From: Bryum argenteum
Taxonomy: Eukaryota; Streptophyta; Bryopsida; Bryales; Bryaceae
Length of the DNA: 64,000 bases
Direction of reading: 5' to 3'
NCBI GenBank assembly: GCA_037043015.1
Contig: CM073322.1
Span: 9,869,601 to 9,933,600 of the forward strand
This document shows positions 12,368 to 24,419 of the stretch, piece by piece; the stretch's first letter is position 1; the number at the start of each line of letters is the position of its first letter. A program made the position numbers and the translations under genes. The notes under the pieces were generated by a model that saw only the letters and a program-made list of their open reading frames with translations, was not told where the DNA came from and did no database searches.

Positions 12368-14548
12368 ATGGGAGGGGGAAGCAAAGCGAAGGAGGCAGTG
12401 CCAGATGGACCCCGGACGCTGGGGCGCTACATTGCGTCCCGACTGGTAGAAGTGGGAGTGCGCGATGTCTTCACGGTGCCAGGCGACTTCAACCTCATCT
12501 TACTCGACCACTTGCTTGCAGAGCCCGATCTCAACCTCGTAGGCTGCTGCAATGAGCTCAACGCGGGTTACGCCGCTGATGGGTACGCGCGCGCCAACGG
12601 CATTGGTGCCTGCGCCGTGACCTTCACCGTGGGAGGCTTGAGTGTAATCAACGCCATCGCTGGCGCCTACAGTGAGAATCTCCCCGTCATTTGCCTCGTT
12701 GGTGGTCCGAATTCCAACGATTTCGGCACCAATCGCATCCTCCATCACACCATTGGGGAGCCTGACTTTAGTCAAGAGCATCGCTGCTTCCAACAAATCA
12801 CTTGCGCCCAGGTGACGCTCCTCCCTCAAATGCCTTTCGACACAACTTCCCGAAGGACACGGATTGATCATGGACAATTACTTGCAGGTGGTGATACAAT
12901 CGTTGGACGACGCGCATGAGCTCGTGGACAAGGCCATTTCCACTGCGATCGCTCAAAGCAAGCCTGTGTACATCAGTGTCAGCTGCAACCTGGCCGCGAT
13001 TCCGCACCCCAACTTCAAATCGGTTCCTCTTCCATACTCCATGACTCAGGGCCCCGATCCTCGAAAGTATAACTCTATCCCTACAATTGTCTATTTGATG
13101 AAGACAATGAGAGAAGATTTTGCTAAATGGTCGCTGCCTGTGCAGGCTTTTCGGGATTGGGAACTTGACCACGAACAAGCTGAGTCTCGAGGCAGCTGTG
13201 GAGACAGTGGCCGAGCTTTTGAACAATAGTGTGAAGCCCGTCCTCATTGCTGGCCCCAAGCTTCGATTCTCCAAGGCAAACGAAGCATTTGAGGCGTTCG
13301 CGACAGCATGTGGATACGCAACGGCGATCATGCCGTCTGCGAAGGGGCAGTTTCCAGAAAATCACCCCAATTTCATAGGCACTTATTGGGGCGCTGTAAG
13401 CTCGGTGTACACAGCTGAGATTGTTGAATCTTCAGACAAGTATCTATTCGCAGGGCCAGTCTTCAACGACTACAGGTCAGTGATCACAGTCCCTGCGCAT
13501 TGCAAATCCAGGTAGTGGTCATACTAAATCGTAGAAATGTTTGCAGCTCGGTAGGGTACTCGCTGCTGATTAAGAAGGACAACCTAATAAGCTTGGAGCC
13601 TGATCGAGTGAAGATTAGCAACGGGCCGTCGTTCGGGTGTGTGCTGATGAAGGACTTTCTCGAAGCGCTTGTGAAGAAGATAAAGAAAAACACCACGTCG
13701 TTCGATAACTACTCGCGCATGTACGTACCACAAAGCGTTCCGCTGAAGCAGAAGCAGAACGAGCCGCTCAAAACTGTCAACCTCTTCAAGCACATTCAGG
13801 TGAGAATCTAGGGGCTTGTTATCTCGTTATTCCCTGAAGAGCTCTCTGAAGCTGTCGAGCCGCTGGTGTAGGGAATGTTGACGAAGGACTCGGCTGTGAT
13901 CGCCGAGACGGGCGACTCCTGGTTCAATTGCCAGAAGCTCAAGCTCCCTGAGGGCTGCACTTACGAATTCCAGATGCAATATGGCTCCATTGGCTGGGCT
14001 GTGGGCGCCACTCTAGGCTACGCGCAGGGCAACAAGGCGAAGCGAGTGATCGCATGCATCGGTGACGGAAGCTTCCAAGTACGAAACCTCCCTCTAGTAA
14101 TGTGGATGTTTGATGCGAGCATCCCTAAACGATTGGAGCAGAATTTTTGATATGAGTACCTCACTATAACGTGTGGAGCGATTTGGTGCAGGTGACAGCA
14201 CAAGATGTGTCGACCATGATCCGCTACGGCCAGAAGAGTATCATCTTCCTGCTCAACAACGGCGGCTACACCATCGAAGTCGAGATCCACGACGGTCCAT
14301 ACAACATCATTAAGAACTGGAACTACACTGCACTAGTGGAGGCTTTCGCCAACGGTGAAGGCAACATTTGGACCTGCAAGGTGAGAACGGAGGAGGAGCT
14401 CGAGGAAGCCATTGCTGCAACACACACTAAGGCTGACAGCCTCTGTTTCATTGAAGTTTTACTTCACAAGGATGACACTAGCAAGGAGCTACTTGAGTGG
14501 GGATCTCGTGTGGCGACTGCCAACAGTCGACCACCGAATCCTCAGTAG
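12368..14548 (+). CDS. PDC: Pyruvate decarboxylase
   Basis: Six exons: 12368-12811, 12888-13066, 13146-13475, 13547-13799, 13872-14078, 14192-14548 (589 aa). The enzyme decarboxylates pyruvate to acetaldehyde with thiamine diphosphate and Mg in the cytosol, the entry step of ethanol fermentation. Visible signatures: [16 protein letters not shown] with the catalytic Glu; the His pair in ILHHTIG; and the ThDP/Mg motif [15 protein letters not shown] running to [10 protein letters not shown]. Length is normal for plant PDC. The second intron is only 79 bp. It joins a somewhat longer than usual linker ([20 protein letters not shown]) between the first and middle domains. All junctions keep frame. 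The start is chosen by the plant-like N-terminus and the upstream UTR intron. Confidence 0.95.
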
Positions 14549-15201
14549 ACGTCGCTGCTACAGAGTATCATTTTCGTGTACAAATGTCCCATTTAAGAAT
14601 GAGTATCATGTATTATCCAACTCGATATGCGTACAATTCTGTTCATTACAGATGATCCCGCTATATTGCTTGACGCGATGGCCTGCAATCCCTCATTTCA
14701 TGAGCAGTGCCATTTGCGTCCTCAGCTACAACGACCTTCCTCCACTCATCTTTTTCTGTAAAGTTCTTTTGTTTGATTCAGTCTGCGTTTCGTTCAATGG
14801 GTACCATGATGAACTCATTCATAGCACATATACTAGCAGGGCTAGAAGATATACCATTGTGGCACCTGCCACGGTAGCCAGAGAATTGCTGAACCATCCT
14901 ACCCAATGTGCTGACAGGCTGACCACCATTTTCATGGTCATTGGAAGATCTAATGAAGTTCAGATTGCCGAACGCTGTTACAACTGCCTAACAATGTGTG
15001 ACATTCACCTCCTGATACGGCATCTGAAAATGGTGGTAGTCCCCGGAATGAAACTTCTCTACCTACGGCTTGGAGTTTGAGAATCAGGTTTTCGTTATAA
15101 TGAAGGCTGCATCACTTAAATCTCCACAGTCTGAGCCGAGTGCATACGCCCAAAGGCGACACGTCCTCGAACATGTCTAACAATCTGTTCAGATGATCTT
15201 G
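14549..15201. other. Convergent 3' spacer
   Basis: 3' UTRs of pyruvate decarboxylase (+) and the TraB-like gene (-). The long open frame across the end of PDC (14412-15080, +) shows no conservation that I recognise. Confidence 0.4.
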
Positions 15202-17906
15202 CTAGTAGCCAATTTTTTTCTTCAGCTTTGCGAGGTAACCCTGTTCGGGGGGGTTATATACCTGATGGTAAATAGGTTCCCAGTCTAGTTTCATAAATCT
15301 ATACGCCTCGGATGCCGACTGTACACCACGTCCAAGTGCGGCCACATCCGGAGCATAACCAACAGCTTCAATGGCTCTCTCCACCTTATCTCCGTATGCC
15401 AACATGCCGACTCCTGCAATCATACTGCCTCCGAATATATACCAGGCACTTCGTCTCATTTGCTTATTCTGGGATTGAACTCTCATTGCACTGTAGAAAC
15501 TCGTGCGGATTGCTTGAAGCGCTTGCCTTTGAATTCCTGAGACGAGTCCCTGCGCAGCTGCTTGAGCTTTCTCTGCAGTCACGGCAGCTTTAAGGGCTGA
15601 GGTAGATGTTGCAGCCGAAGCCTTCGAGGCTGCTGCAGGCACTCCCTTGGCAACGGAGAGAGCTACGGCACGCTTACTGTTCAAGAAACCTATCTTCAAC
15701 AAGGTACCAGCCTTCGCTGAGCCGAACTTCACGAGTGGCACTAACGGGGCAGCCCAGTTAGGCAAATAGGCTAGGCCGACTGCAGCGGCTGCACCTGCAC
15801 CAACAACAACGGCAGCTTTCTTCTCATGACTTGATTCTGGTTCCTTGTGCTTCATCGATTCAGGAAGTAACGTTTCAAGAAAGTTGACTTCCTCCACTTC
15901 GTCCACGGAGATGTAGCAATCGTCAATTAGAGGAATGACATCCTCTGGAAGTTGCTGGTTCCACTGCTTGCGAATTCCAGGAATGCGGTTTACATCTATA
16001 ACCGCTACTACTGTTCCGTGTTCTCGTGCCTCCTTTTGCAGGGACTGAGCTAAGAGGGCATTGCACTGTTCCTGGTAGGACAGATTTTGAAATTCGGCGG
16101 CAGTACGAGTTGGAATCTGGCCAATTCATCAAACAAATATCAGTCAGAGAAGTTTACATCTGTTACCCCATGCTAAAATGGGTCGTGAAACTGAGCCTCG
16201 TTCTGTATAGAACCGACTAGTAGAGGACAGATGTCATATTAAGAGCACGCCGTAGATCTTGCAAGTGATAGCGATTTCGAAGGGCGGAAGAGAACAAGAT
16301 GCGAGATCCTGACAAGGTGGGCGTCATTTGAACTTGAAATTGAACAGAAAACAAGAACAGGTGACTATATTGAAGTCACTACAGAGAACAGAAGGAAAAT
16401 CGAAGTAAAGAATAGATAAATTACCGTGCTCGCAGGCTTTCTGATCATATTATTCATATACACCCGGCCCATCTCCACAGCAACTCGATACCTACAAACC
16501 TCTAGAAGGTCATAAGGATCGACCTGATGACCCTTTTCCACGTCATGGAAGAGCTTCGCAGCGCGTGCATGAGCCTCACCAAGTTGTTGCGTTTTAAATA
16601 AAGCAGAGAGTGCTTGGAAGAGACCAACAAAAGGGACTGCAAACGGTGGAACTCGTCCTTCTCCTTTCTCCGTAGGGACTTCTGAGGCATCGGTGCTGCC
16701 ACGAAGATTTATCACAGGCATTGGTTCCGGTTAGTATTCAGTTCCAGGAACTACGAATTACTGAGCAATCGAGACACATTATGTATATACACCCCCTTGG
16801 CAGCATCCTTTGCAACAAGAGCAACATCCTCGCTCGTACGAACACATTGCCACTGGATTAAGACGAAGATTCAGAAATATTGATGGTCTTCATGTCCTAA
16901 ATAGAACGTGCTGATAAAGGCGCAACGGTGACAATTACACTTCACCTCAAAACCCGGGCAACAATCTGCTCTAAGTAGCCATCGAGAAATTGTTCAACTG
17001 ATCGTGCTCTCGACTACTCTGTAATTAGAGAAAGGTTAGTATCTTAGTGATACTGAAAATTGTTCTCTCTTTGATTCAAAAATGATTTCAAAGAATCCTT
17101 TCAATTCAGCACTTCCACTTCATTTCCACTTTAAACACTACCGGTACATCAGGATCACGATAGACATACCTCGTTGCAGCAGGTGGCGCAGCAGACGAGC
17201 TCCTATTCTGGTCAAGCATTTGAGCCAGGGCCGCGCTACACGACTCTCTCCACGAATGTAATTCATGTAACGGAGTTATCGCCGCAACGTTTCTCAATCC
17301 GTGTGTTACGCGACTGGGATTCACAGCGTGAGTCTGCGGATCTCCATCATGCTCAGACGATTCTGGACTAGGCTCGGCAGGATCGTAGTGGTCAGGAGAC
17401 GATCGGTACGGAAAGTCAACATAACGAAACGTAGCATTCGCCTTCGCGGCGGATTCTTTCGCTTCCAAAATGTGGCCATACGCTCCTACACCAAATATAG
17501 ACTTGGAAAGCTCTATCCGCGCTCGACTATCATACGGCACTATCTTAGGATCCCGCTCTATATTTTCCTTGATCACGCCGAAAATTGATGTTGGAACTTG
17601 AAACGGCTCTCTGGCGGATTTTTCCTCCTCCCGAAAACTGCTTATAGACTCCAAATCCACGAGCGCTACCACAGCCTTCGGCTGCGTCGCCGCGATCAAT
17701 TCCCTAACATCAGACACTGCGTTCTCCGAAAAATACAAGCTAGAAAGGAAGTACACAACTGATTCCGGGGCGTCTTTTGGCCGCAAAGCAAGTACAAATT
17801 GAGACGTCGATTCAGGCAAGCCGAGCTTCCTCACTAATTCCCTCGATTCTACGATATCTTTCGGATCGATCCACGCCCGCAGCCAGTCCGTCAACGAGGC
17901 CGCCAT
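15202..17906 (-). CDS. TraB-like plant protein with C-terminal membrane segments
   Basis: Three exons: 17906-17170, 16695-16425, 16116-15202 (640 aa). The junctions keep frame (AG|C phase 2, then phase 0). Two stretches resemble the TraB/PrgY fold: near residue 50, VVYFLSSLYFSENAVSDVRE followed by LIAATQPKAVVALVDLES; and near residue 370, LLAQSLQKEAREHGTVVAVI followed by DVNRIPGIRKQW. In ordinary TraB proteins these read GTxHVS...EVRELI and GTVVAVVGxGHLPGI. The conserved His and Gly positions are replaced here, so any catalytic role is doubtful. The last 230 residues are Ala-rich, with hydrophobic segments (AAVVVGAGAAAAVGLAYL and YIFGGSMIAGVGMLAY) that suggest an organelle membrane protein. 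Function unknown. Confidence 0.7.
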
Positions 17907-18775
17907 AGCTAGCTGCGCTCTGCGAGAGCACCAAATGAGAAAGACAAATCGTTTATAAGGGCCACGCTAACGAAGCGCATTCCAGGTCCTGAATCAAGTC
18001 TCAAATCGCAATCCGCGTCCCCGTCACGTTCCCATCGCGCCGACTTCTATGGATAGTTTTTACAGGAACCGCGTTCCCGTATTCGGATGCGGTATCATCA
18101 AGCTTTCCCGCGTTCTGTCGGCATTTTCATGGCGGGCCCGCGCCTCTCATCCATTCATGAGAATTTAAACGAGCGTCTTTTTCATCTACATCCCAGATAC
18201 CCGGAGGATGATACTTGGGCGTGATTACCGGGTCTGTACAGGGTCACCAGCGAGTGTGCATTGTGGCACTTCGGCATTTGAATTCTGTCTCGTCCTATCA
18301 ATGCTGATCGCATTATGGAATTCTGATGTATGATTTCTGCAGATGTGAGGCATATCTGTACTCATTTACAGACAGGATTCGAGAAGATTGAGGGTTCCGA
18401 GATTGGATATGTGTGCAGAATCTATAGTAAGGGTATTCAAGCCCTTAAGGTCTCCGCCATTTAAATTCTGTCTTGTTCGATCGATACTGATTGGATTTTA
18501 AACAATCAGATGTGCACTTCTGCAGATGTGCGGCATGCATGAAGATTTGGCATGCATTGAAGGTTTTGAGGTTGGAATTGCGAGATGAATGTGCATTAGG
18601 GTTTAGGGTTTAAGAGCTCGCAAATGGAGATTCAATTACCAAGGGCATGGTGAATCTTGATGATTGTGCGGATATGGAGGATCAGTGACGGAGAAGACTG
18701 GCCTCAGGATTCAAGTGCCGCTCGAAAATCGAGGACAGAGCTTTTTATTGTGTAGAGAAATAATTGTTGTCGTTG
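17907..18775. promoter_or_regulatory. Divergent promoter region with a telo-box
   Basis: Spacer between two divergent genes, so it should hold both promoters. It contains an old tandem duplication (listed separately). The sequence TTAGGGTTTAGGGTTTAA at 18596-18613 has more than two plant telomere repeats. As a telo-box it is a known element near the transcription start of translation-related plant genes, fitting the tRNA methyltransferase downstream. Confidence 0.5.
18260..18620. repeat. Degenerate tandem duplication, about 182-bp unit
   Basis: The first unit contains GCATTTGAATTCTGTCTCG and TTTCTGCAGATGTGAGGCAT. The second repeats CCATTTAAATTCTGTCTTG and CTTCTGCAGATGTGCGGCAT about 182 bp later. 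Later parts also align weakly. Confidence 0.55.
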
Positions 18776-19624
18776 ATGATGGAGGTTGACGAGGGGCCTT
18801 CATCCGCAGGAGCATACTACAGCCAGGATTTCGAGTGGGATGCGTTACGGGAGGAAGTGATGGAGCGAATGCCTGAATTTCTCTGCCAAACTGATGCTTC
18901 GCCATCGACAGTAGAGAATTCTTCCGGAGAAGAGGCGCCATCGACGTCCACATCATGGGAGACCTTCCACACGCGCCATTCTCGAAACCTCTTCTTCAAA
19001 GAACGGCGCTACTTAACGAAGGAGTTTCCGGAGTTACTTCAAGCGGAGAACCTCCTCGAGGTAGGATGCGGGACAGGGAGCTCGGTGGTTCCAATCGTGC
19101 GAGAGAACAAGCACGCCGTAGTATACGCCTGCGATTGCAGCGCCGCCGCGTTGCAGAAGGCGAGTGAAGTCGTCCCTTCGACCGCCGCATTCCACCCCTT
19201 CCTCTGTGATATCTCTCTCAGCGCGCTCCCAGAGTTTTTGAGCAGTCTTGACATTGTGACGATGATCTTCACTCTTTCTGCAATTCCTGTAGAGAAAATG
19301 GTCCATGTGTTGTCGGAGTGCTTTCGAGTGTTGAAACCTGGAGGGTTGTTGCTGTTTCGAGACTATGGACTTTATGATATGACCATGTTGCGGTTTAGTC
19401 CTCGCCATCAAATCTCAAGTTGTCTCTATCGGCGAGACGACGGAACGCTTTCGTACTTCTTCTCTCTGGAGTTCGTGAGAAGCTTGCTCTTGCAGGTGGG
19501 CTTTGTGGAGATTGAGCTTGAATATTGCTGTGTGCAGTTGATGAATCGCCGCAAACAGGTTCCTATGAAGCGTGTTTGGGTTCATGCAAAGTTCCAGAAA
19601 CCATATGAGCTTAAACCCGAGTAA
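18776..19624 (+). CDS. tRNA N3-methylcytidine methyltransferase, METTL2/6/8 family
   Basis: Single exon, 282 aa from the ATG at 18776 (a second ATG follows directly). The class I SAM-binding motif LLEVGCGTGSS lies near residue 95. The family-specific block LKPGGLLLFRDYGLYDMTML followed by RF lies near residue 190. The N-terminus has the family's YYSQDFEWDALREEV and FFKERRYLTKEFPEL blocks. Members methylate C32 in the anticodon loop of some tRNAs. No organelle presequence is obvious. The gene has no introns, unlike its neighbours. It converges on threonine aldolase. Confidence 0.92.
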   Translation: MMEVDEGPSSAGAYYSQDFEWDALREEVMERMPEFLCQTDASPSTVENSSGEEAPSTSTSWETFHTRHSRNLFFKERRYLTKEFPELLQAENLLEVGCGTGSSVVPIVRENKHAVVYACDCSAAALQKASEVVPSTAAFHPFLCDISLSALPEFLSSLDIVTMIFTLSAIPVEKMVHVLSECFRVLKPGGLLLFRDYGLYDMTMLRFSPRHQISSCLYRRDDGTLSYFFSLEFVRSLLLQVGFVEIELEYCCVQLMNRRKQVPMKRVWVHAKFQKPYELKPE

Positions 19625-20001
19625 TGGTAGGAACGTTATCTTCAGAGAATTGCAACACTCTGAAATTGGATACTGTATTCAATAATAAAAAATTGTACAA
19701 GTCCTGTACATAGCATGAGCAAACTATGTATGTTTGTACAGATCTCCTGATTTAGAACATGTAGATTCCCATGGCATGGATTCCCTGTTCTGAATGCCAC
19801 TATGCGAGAAGTACCTGTATGTTTAAGTTCTGGTACACAAATCTTGCTATTCTTATCGCTAGTATGAATAACTTTCGCAGCACTTGCGGACAGCTGCTAA
19901 AGAATTGTAATTTGAAATGGTAAGTTTTCTATCAATCGTCTGCAAGTGAAACTGTAACCTCATATGATAGGTCTGGCGATGTGCTGCATGCAATGACATA
20001 T
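19625..20001. other. Convergent 3' spacer
   Basis: 3' UTRs of the methyltransferase (+) and threonine aldolase (-). AATAAA-like signals (AATAATAAAAAATT) occur near 19680. Confidence 0.5.
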
Positions 20002-22793
20002 CTAGCAGCACTGGGCAGCAAGTTTAGTGTCATTCTGTGTGCTTGGAATAGAGCACGCAAGGTTTTTCTGAAGGGATATGGTATCGAAGAAACGTAGCGC
20101 GAAACGAACGTCGTCCTCAGTGATATGGTAGTGGGTCACTACTCGAATTCTGTTTCAAACATAAATTCCACGGATAAGTCTCGGAACGGATGATGTATGC
20201 AGCTTCTAATTGTTGAGAAATATTATACGAAAGCATTTCTGATGGTGCTAATGTAAGAATGCAAGTCAACACGTGCTCTATGCGAAGTAACACTAGAATG
20301 CAAGCCAACACGTGCTCTATGCGAAGTAATTCACTACATGAAATGCTATTACGCGTCCATGTAGGGTGCGTGTGCATGTTCACTTACGTTCGACCCCAGG
20401 TCAATGTAAGCACCCCGTATCTCTTCCAGGCTTCGACAATCTCTTTGGGAGTGAGTGCGGACTCTGTCGTCACTTCCACGTATACCTACCGATGTATTAC
20501 AACCAGGAAGTGTGTTAGAATCATTTAGTCACTGAACTCTCATGCCATCCTGGAACAAATTCGATCTTTTAACATCCTTGTTAGAATTTACAAAACGGTC
20601 CTTTTACTGTTCCTCAAGATAGGTGGGACTTCGAAAATATGAAAAGTGCAATGACCACCATTGCTTTAGAAGTAATTTATCTTAGGATCAGCGTTGCTGC
20701 AATCTGTTCAGTTCACTCTTCAGGCGAGAAACTTATGCTGAGGAGGTACATGTCAAGACGGAGCAATGCACTTACAATGTTGGTCTCCACGATTCCCATG
20801 TCTACACGCAATCCTTTAACTGAATTCAGGCCCTCTGCAGTCACAGGTATTCTTAGAAAGAATTCAATGAAAGACATAACAAAAAGTCAAAACTGCTTGT
20901 TGATTAGAAATTCAAAATAGATCATACAAAGCCAATTCCGATTTCAATTCCTCAATACGAGCAATGCAGCTGATTTAGTGTTGAATAAGTGTTCGAATAA
21001 GTGTTCTTCTGCTATTTACCTGCCATTAAACGTGCGTTGGCGTGGTCCACTGCAAGACGATCAACCATGTCACGCAAAGCAATCAACCCTGCAGCACCCA
21101 GAATTCCAACCTGTCGCATTCCTCCACCCAAGGCTTTCCTCAATCTCTTTGCCTGTTCCCCCAATATGGCCACACGCAGCCAATACCAATACGAGAAGAT
21201 AATTACTATTCGCGTTTTGGTTCACGCAAACACCTTCAAAGATTTATGCAAGATCAAAAATTCACCACTCACTTGAAGATGCAAGGTTGCGTACATGGTT
21301 CTCGATGTATACCTTAGTGATGAACTCGTTAGAGCCAACCAGCACAGTGCCCACTGGGGCTCCAAGGCCTTTAGATAAACAAACCTGCCCAAAAAAGTAA
21401 GGAGTGAATAAGCCCATTGGCATAGACACCACACTCAAGAACTCGAGCATAGTTCCTCGGCTTTGTCAGGGATGGACAGGCAAGCTTACCGAGACGGTGT
21501 CAGCTGCTCGCACCAACCTCTCTGGCGCAACTCCCAGTTTCTGCATAAAGATGTCGGTTCATCACCGTTGGTGACTATGATGGCAGCAACCTCTAAAAAA
21601 CTAAGCGCATTTGAAGTGGCATTACAAAACAGACGGTTCTCAAGATCATGATGTAGCGTCTACAAAATTTTCGACATGGTTGGAGCAGGTACTCAACCTT
21701 CTTAATAAGAATAAAGATAACGACAGAAAGGAGACAAAGCAGAAAACTCACAACAGAGGCATTAAATATACGAGCACCGTCGATATGCAACTGCAGCCCG
21801 TAGGACTTGGCAAGCTCCCCCACCTTATCTGTATATTCAGCAGAGATACATCTTCCTCCGCATCTGAAAAGTAAACATTACACGATTCTGACTTTGGCCT
21901 GATCAATCATAGTAAACAAAGTCGGCTCTGCTTTGTAGGATAAATACGAGCATTTTCCAGGTCGGACTAGGTAGATTTGAAACTACCAGGGGCAATATTT
22001 TCTGGTCTACCTATTGATGATTCTACAGTATATCTGTCATTCTGACTGAAACCAATTGTTTTCTTTCAACGTACACATCAACTTACATGTGTTGATCATC
22101 AATTCTTGAGGTGCGCATTGACCCTGAATGATTGGGTAGCAGATTATTTATAGTTTGGCTTGTTGCAGCATTAATCACTGTGACGAAAAATGACACTGAC
22201 GTACCTGGCTTGAGTGTTCTCAAGACAAATAAGGCGAGTGATAGGGTAGTGGTCATCAAGTTCATATCGGATGGCAGCTTCCAGCTTCGAAAGATCCATC
22301 GTTCCATCGGAATTGTTTGGAACTGTCCTCGGGTGAACACCACCAAGTGTTGATACTCCTCCTTGCTCATATACAGAAATGTGACTCTCTGTTCCCATTA
22401 TAACTTCGCTACCTCTCGTCTGAAGGTTCCGAAACACCGTCGTGTCAGATAAGTGCATATTATTCTACTTCTTGCTACACCGCAAATGTGAAAAACGATG
22501 TCCGAAGAATTCCAAAACTTTGGTTCAAGGTAGACACTTACATCACAGTGCACTAGAACGGCAATGAGATTGCCCATGGTTCCAGAGGGAACGAATAATC
22601 CAGCTTCTTTCCCCATAATATGCGCAATTTCATCCTGTAGCTGAATAATCGTTGGATCTCCTCCCTGGACATCGTCGCCTACCTCCGCGATGGCCATAGC
22701 CGCCCGCATAGCATCCGTTGGCTTTGTCACCGTATCCGACCGGAAATCCACAACACGACCACACGCTGCATCCGGAATTCCAAGGGATCCCAT
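20002..22793 (-). CDS. Low-specificity L-threonine aldolase
   Basis: Nine exons: 22793-22542, 22419-22205, 21863-21752, 21540-21490, 21384-21313, 21152-21020, 20834-20776, 20485-20388, 20149-20002 (379 aa). The PLP enzyme splits threonine and allo-threonine into glycine and acetaldehyde. Family blocks: [55 protein letters not shown], and [17 protein letters not shown] with the PLP lysine. The N- to C-terminal order follows plant THA1. The tail, after [16 protein letters not shown], is about 30 residues of unfamiliar sequence ending KLAAQCC. The reading frame is open upstream of the chosen ATG to an acceptor at 22857, so an upstream coding exon cannot be excluded. Confidence 0.93.
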
Positions 22794-22856
22794 CTTAACG
22801 AAGCCCGGAGTAGTTAGCTTCACTTGAGGTACTTCGTGATTCGAAAATCGTGCGTC

Positions 22857-24146
22857 CTGCACGGGCCAAAAAGCAGTGTTTCAGAGCGTGCTCTACTTGT
22901 TACCGGTATCCAGAGGTCTCGAAACTCACGAAAGGCCAAAACACCACATGATGAATATGCAACAGAATTTTATGACCAGTCAATTGGAGCTGCATAATTC
23001 TGGGAGAATGATTTCTACCGCGACAGAAAAACTGCATAAAAATTGTCAAATCAGCATGGAGACGAAGAGAAGGTAACAAAAGATGAAGACTAGACGCAGA
23101 GGCCGTGGAGCCAGAGTTTACATATAAACAGAGATCGTTACTGCATCTATTACTCCGACATATGCACTCGGCACAGAGAATCTAAAGGAAGCAGATGTTG
23201 CGAAAATTGCTCATGGCATCTACTGCAGCGAACTTAGAAGTGTTGAAAAAACCTATACATACGTTTCTCCCACAACTCTTAGAAAGAAATAGCCAGCAGA
23301 AAAAACTCCAACTGCTGTTCGGATTAATCTTCGTCTACGCAAAAAGGTCGCACTTCTAAAGGCGATAATGTTCACTCAGCGACGCTAGCGTTCCTCGAAG
23401 GTTAATTTTCCCAAGAACACCTGCAACTTGACCGCAAATCAGAACAAAAATTTTCTATGCGTTAATAAAGCACCACTGCATTAGTGCACCAGAGGTCTTT
23501 ACAGAACTTTTAAGGCAGAAAAAGCCTGGGAGAAAGATATTTATAGAAAAGTAAAGGTGCAAACAAAGCCACGGATGCGAACTCACAACACTTAAAACCG
23601 AAAAGAACTAGTCCTCCGAACTTGCATGTTCGATTTGTGACAACCTCGTCTCTAATAAAACGATAGATCACTGAACAATTCTCTCGCACTCCAATCATTA
23701 TCAACAATGCACCAAACGCCACTGAAACAGCCAAGGGGCTGCCTCACACCAGAGCTCAAAACGTCCTAACAACCTAACATCCAAGAACACCAAAGTGAAA
23801 AAAGAACAACACCAATCACAGCCTAAGAACGCCTCGATTTCGCAGATTCTGTAAACCAACAGCAACCTCCGCGTACAATAAAACACTTCCAAGCTTCCTT
23901 CTAAGCGCTACTCACCGCAAATTCTAAACTCCCGCTCACGACTCCATACATCCAAGAACACCAAAGTGAAAACTACAGCACCGACGACAGGCTTTCATCG
24001 CAGTTTCCGTACAACAAGAACGCTCACAATGAACGCAATGTTGCATGGCACTACGGTTCTCCTCACGCAAATCGAGTGAGTGAAATATCCTAAAACACCG
24101 AGCGCACTCCACACATCCACAGAAAAAATCACTTTCCGTTACATAC
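22857..24146 (-). other. Predicted first intron (5' UTR) of threonine aldolase
   Basis: A good donor (CTAG|GTATGT at 24147/24146) and an acceptor (CGTGCAG ending at 22857) on the minus strand define a 1.29-kb intron. Upstream at about 24278-24285 the minus strand reads TTTATATT, a possible TATA box. No coding exon was recognised inside. Confidence 0.4.
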
Positions 24147-24419
24147 CTAGATCAATTCAACTCTTTCGCAATTAAAGTGCAGCGTGCCGCCGGAGTGCTT
24201 GAAGCCGAAATGATTGACAAAACACCATGCAGAAAGTGGAGAGCGGCGGGTGCCAATACAATGAGTCCAAGGAGAATATAAAGCTTTTCATGAGCGCGAT
24301 CGGATCAATGCAGAATTTCTAAAAGACTGCAAGTACAGTGGCACAGACCTTGAACGGATCCCCGACCGCTGGACGGGGGCTTTGTCCGGGAGAAAGAGAG
24401 GCGGCGGACGGAGGGTGAT

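Noticed and set aside
14412-15080. 222-codon plus-strand frame at the end of pyruvate decarboxylase
   Set aside because: It starts inside the last PDC exon in another frame and continues through 3' UTR. No conserved block was seen.
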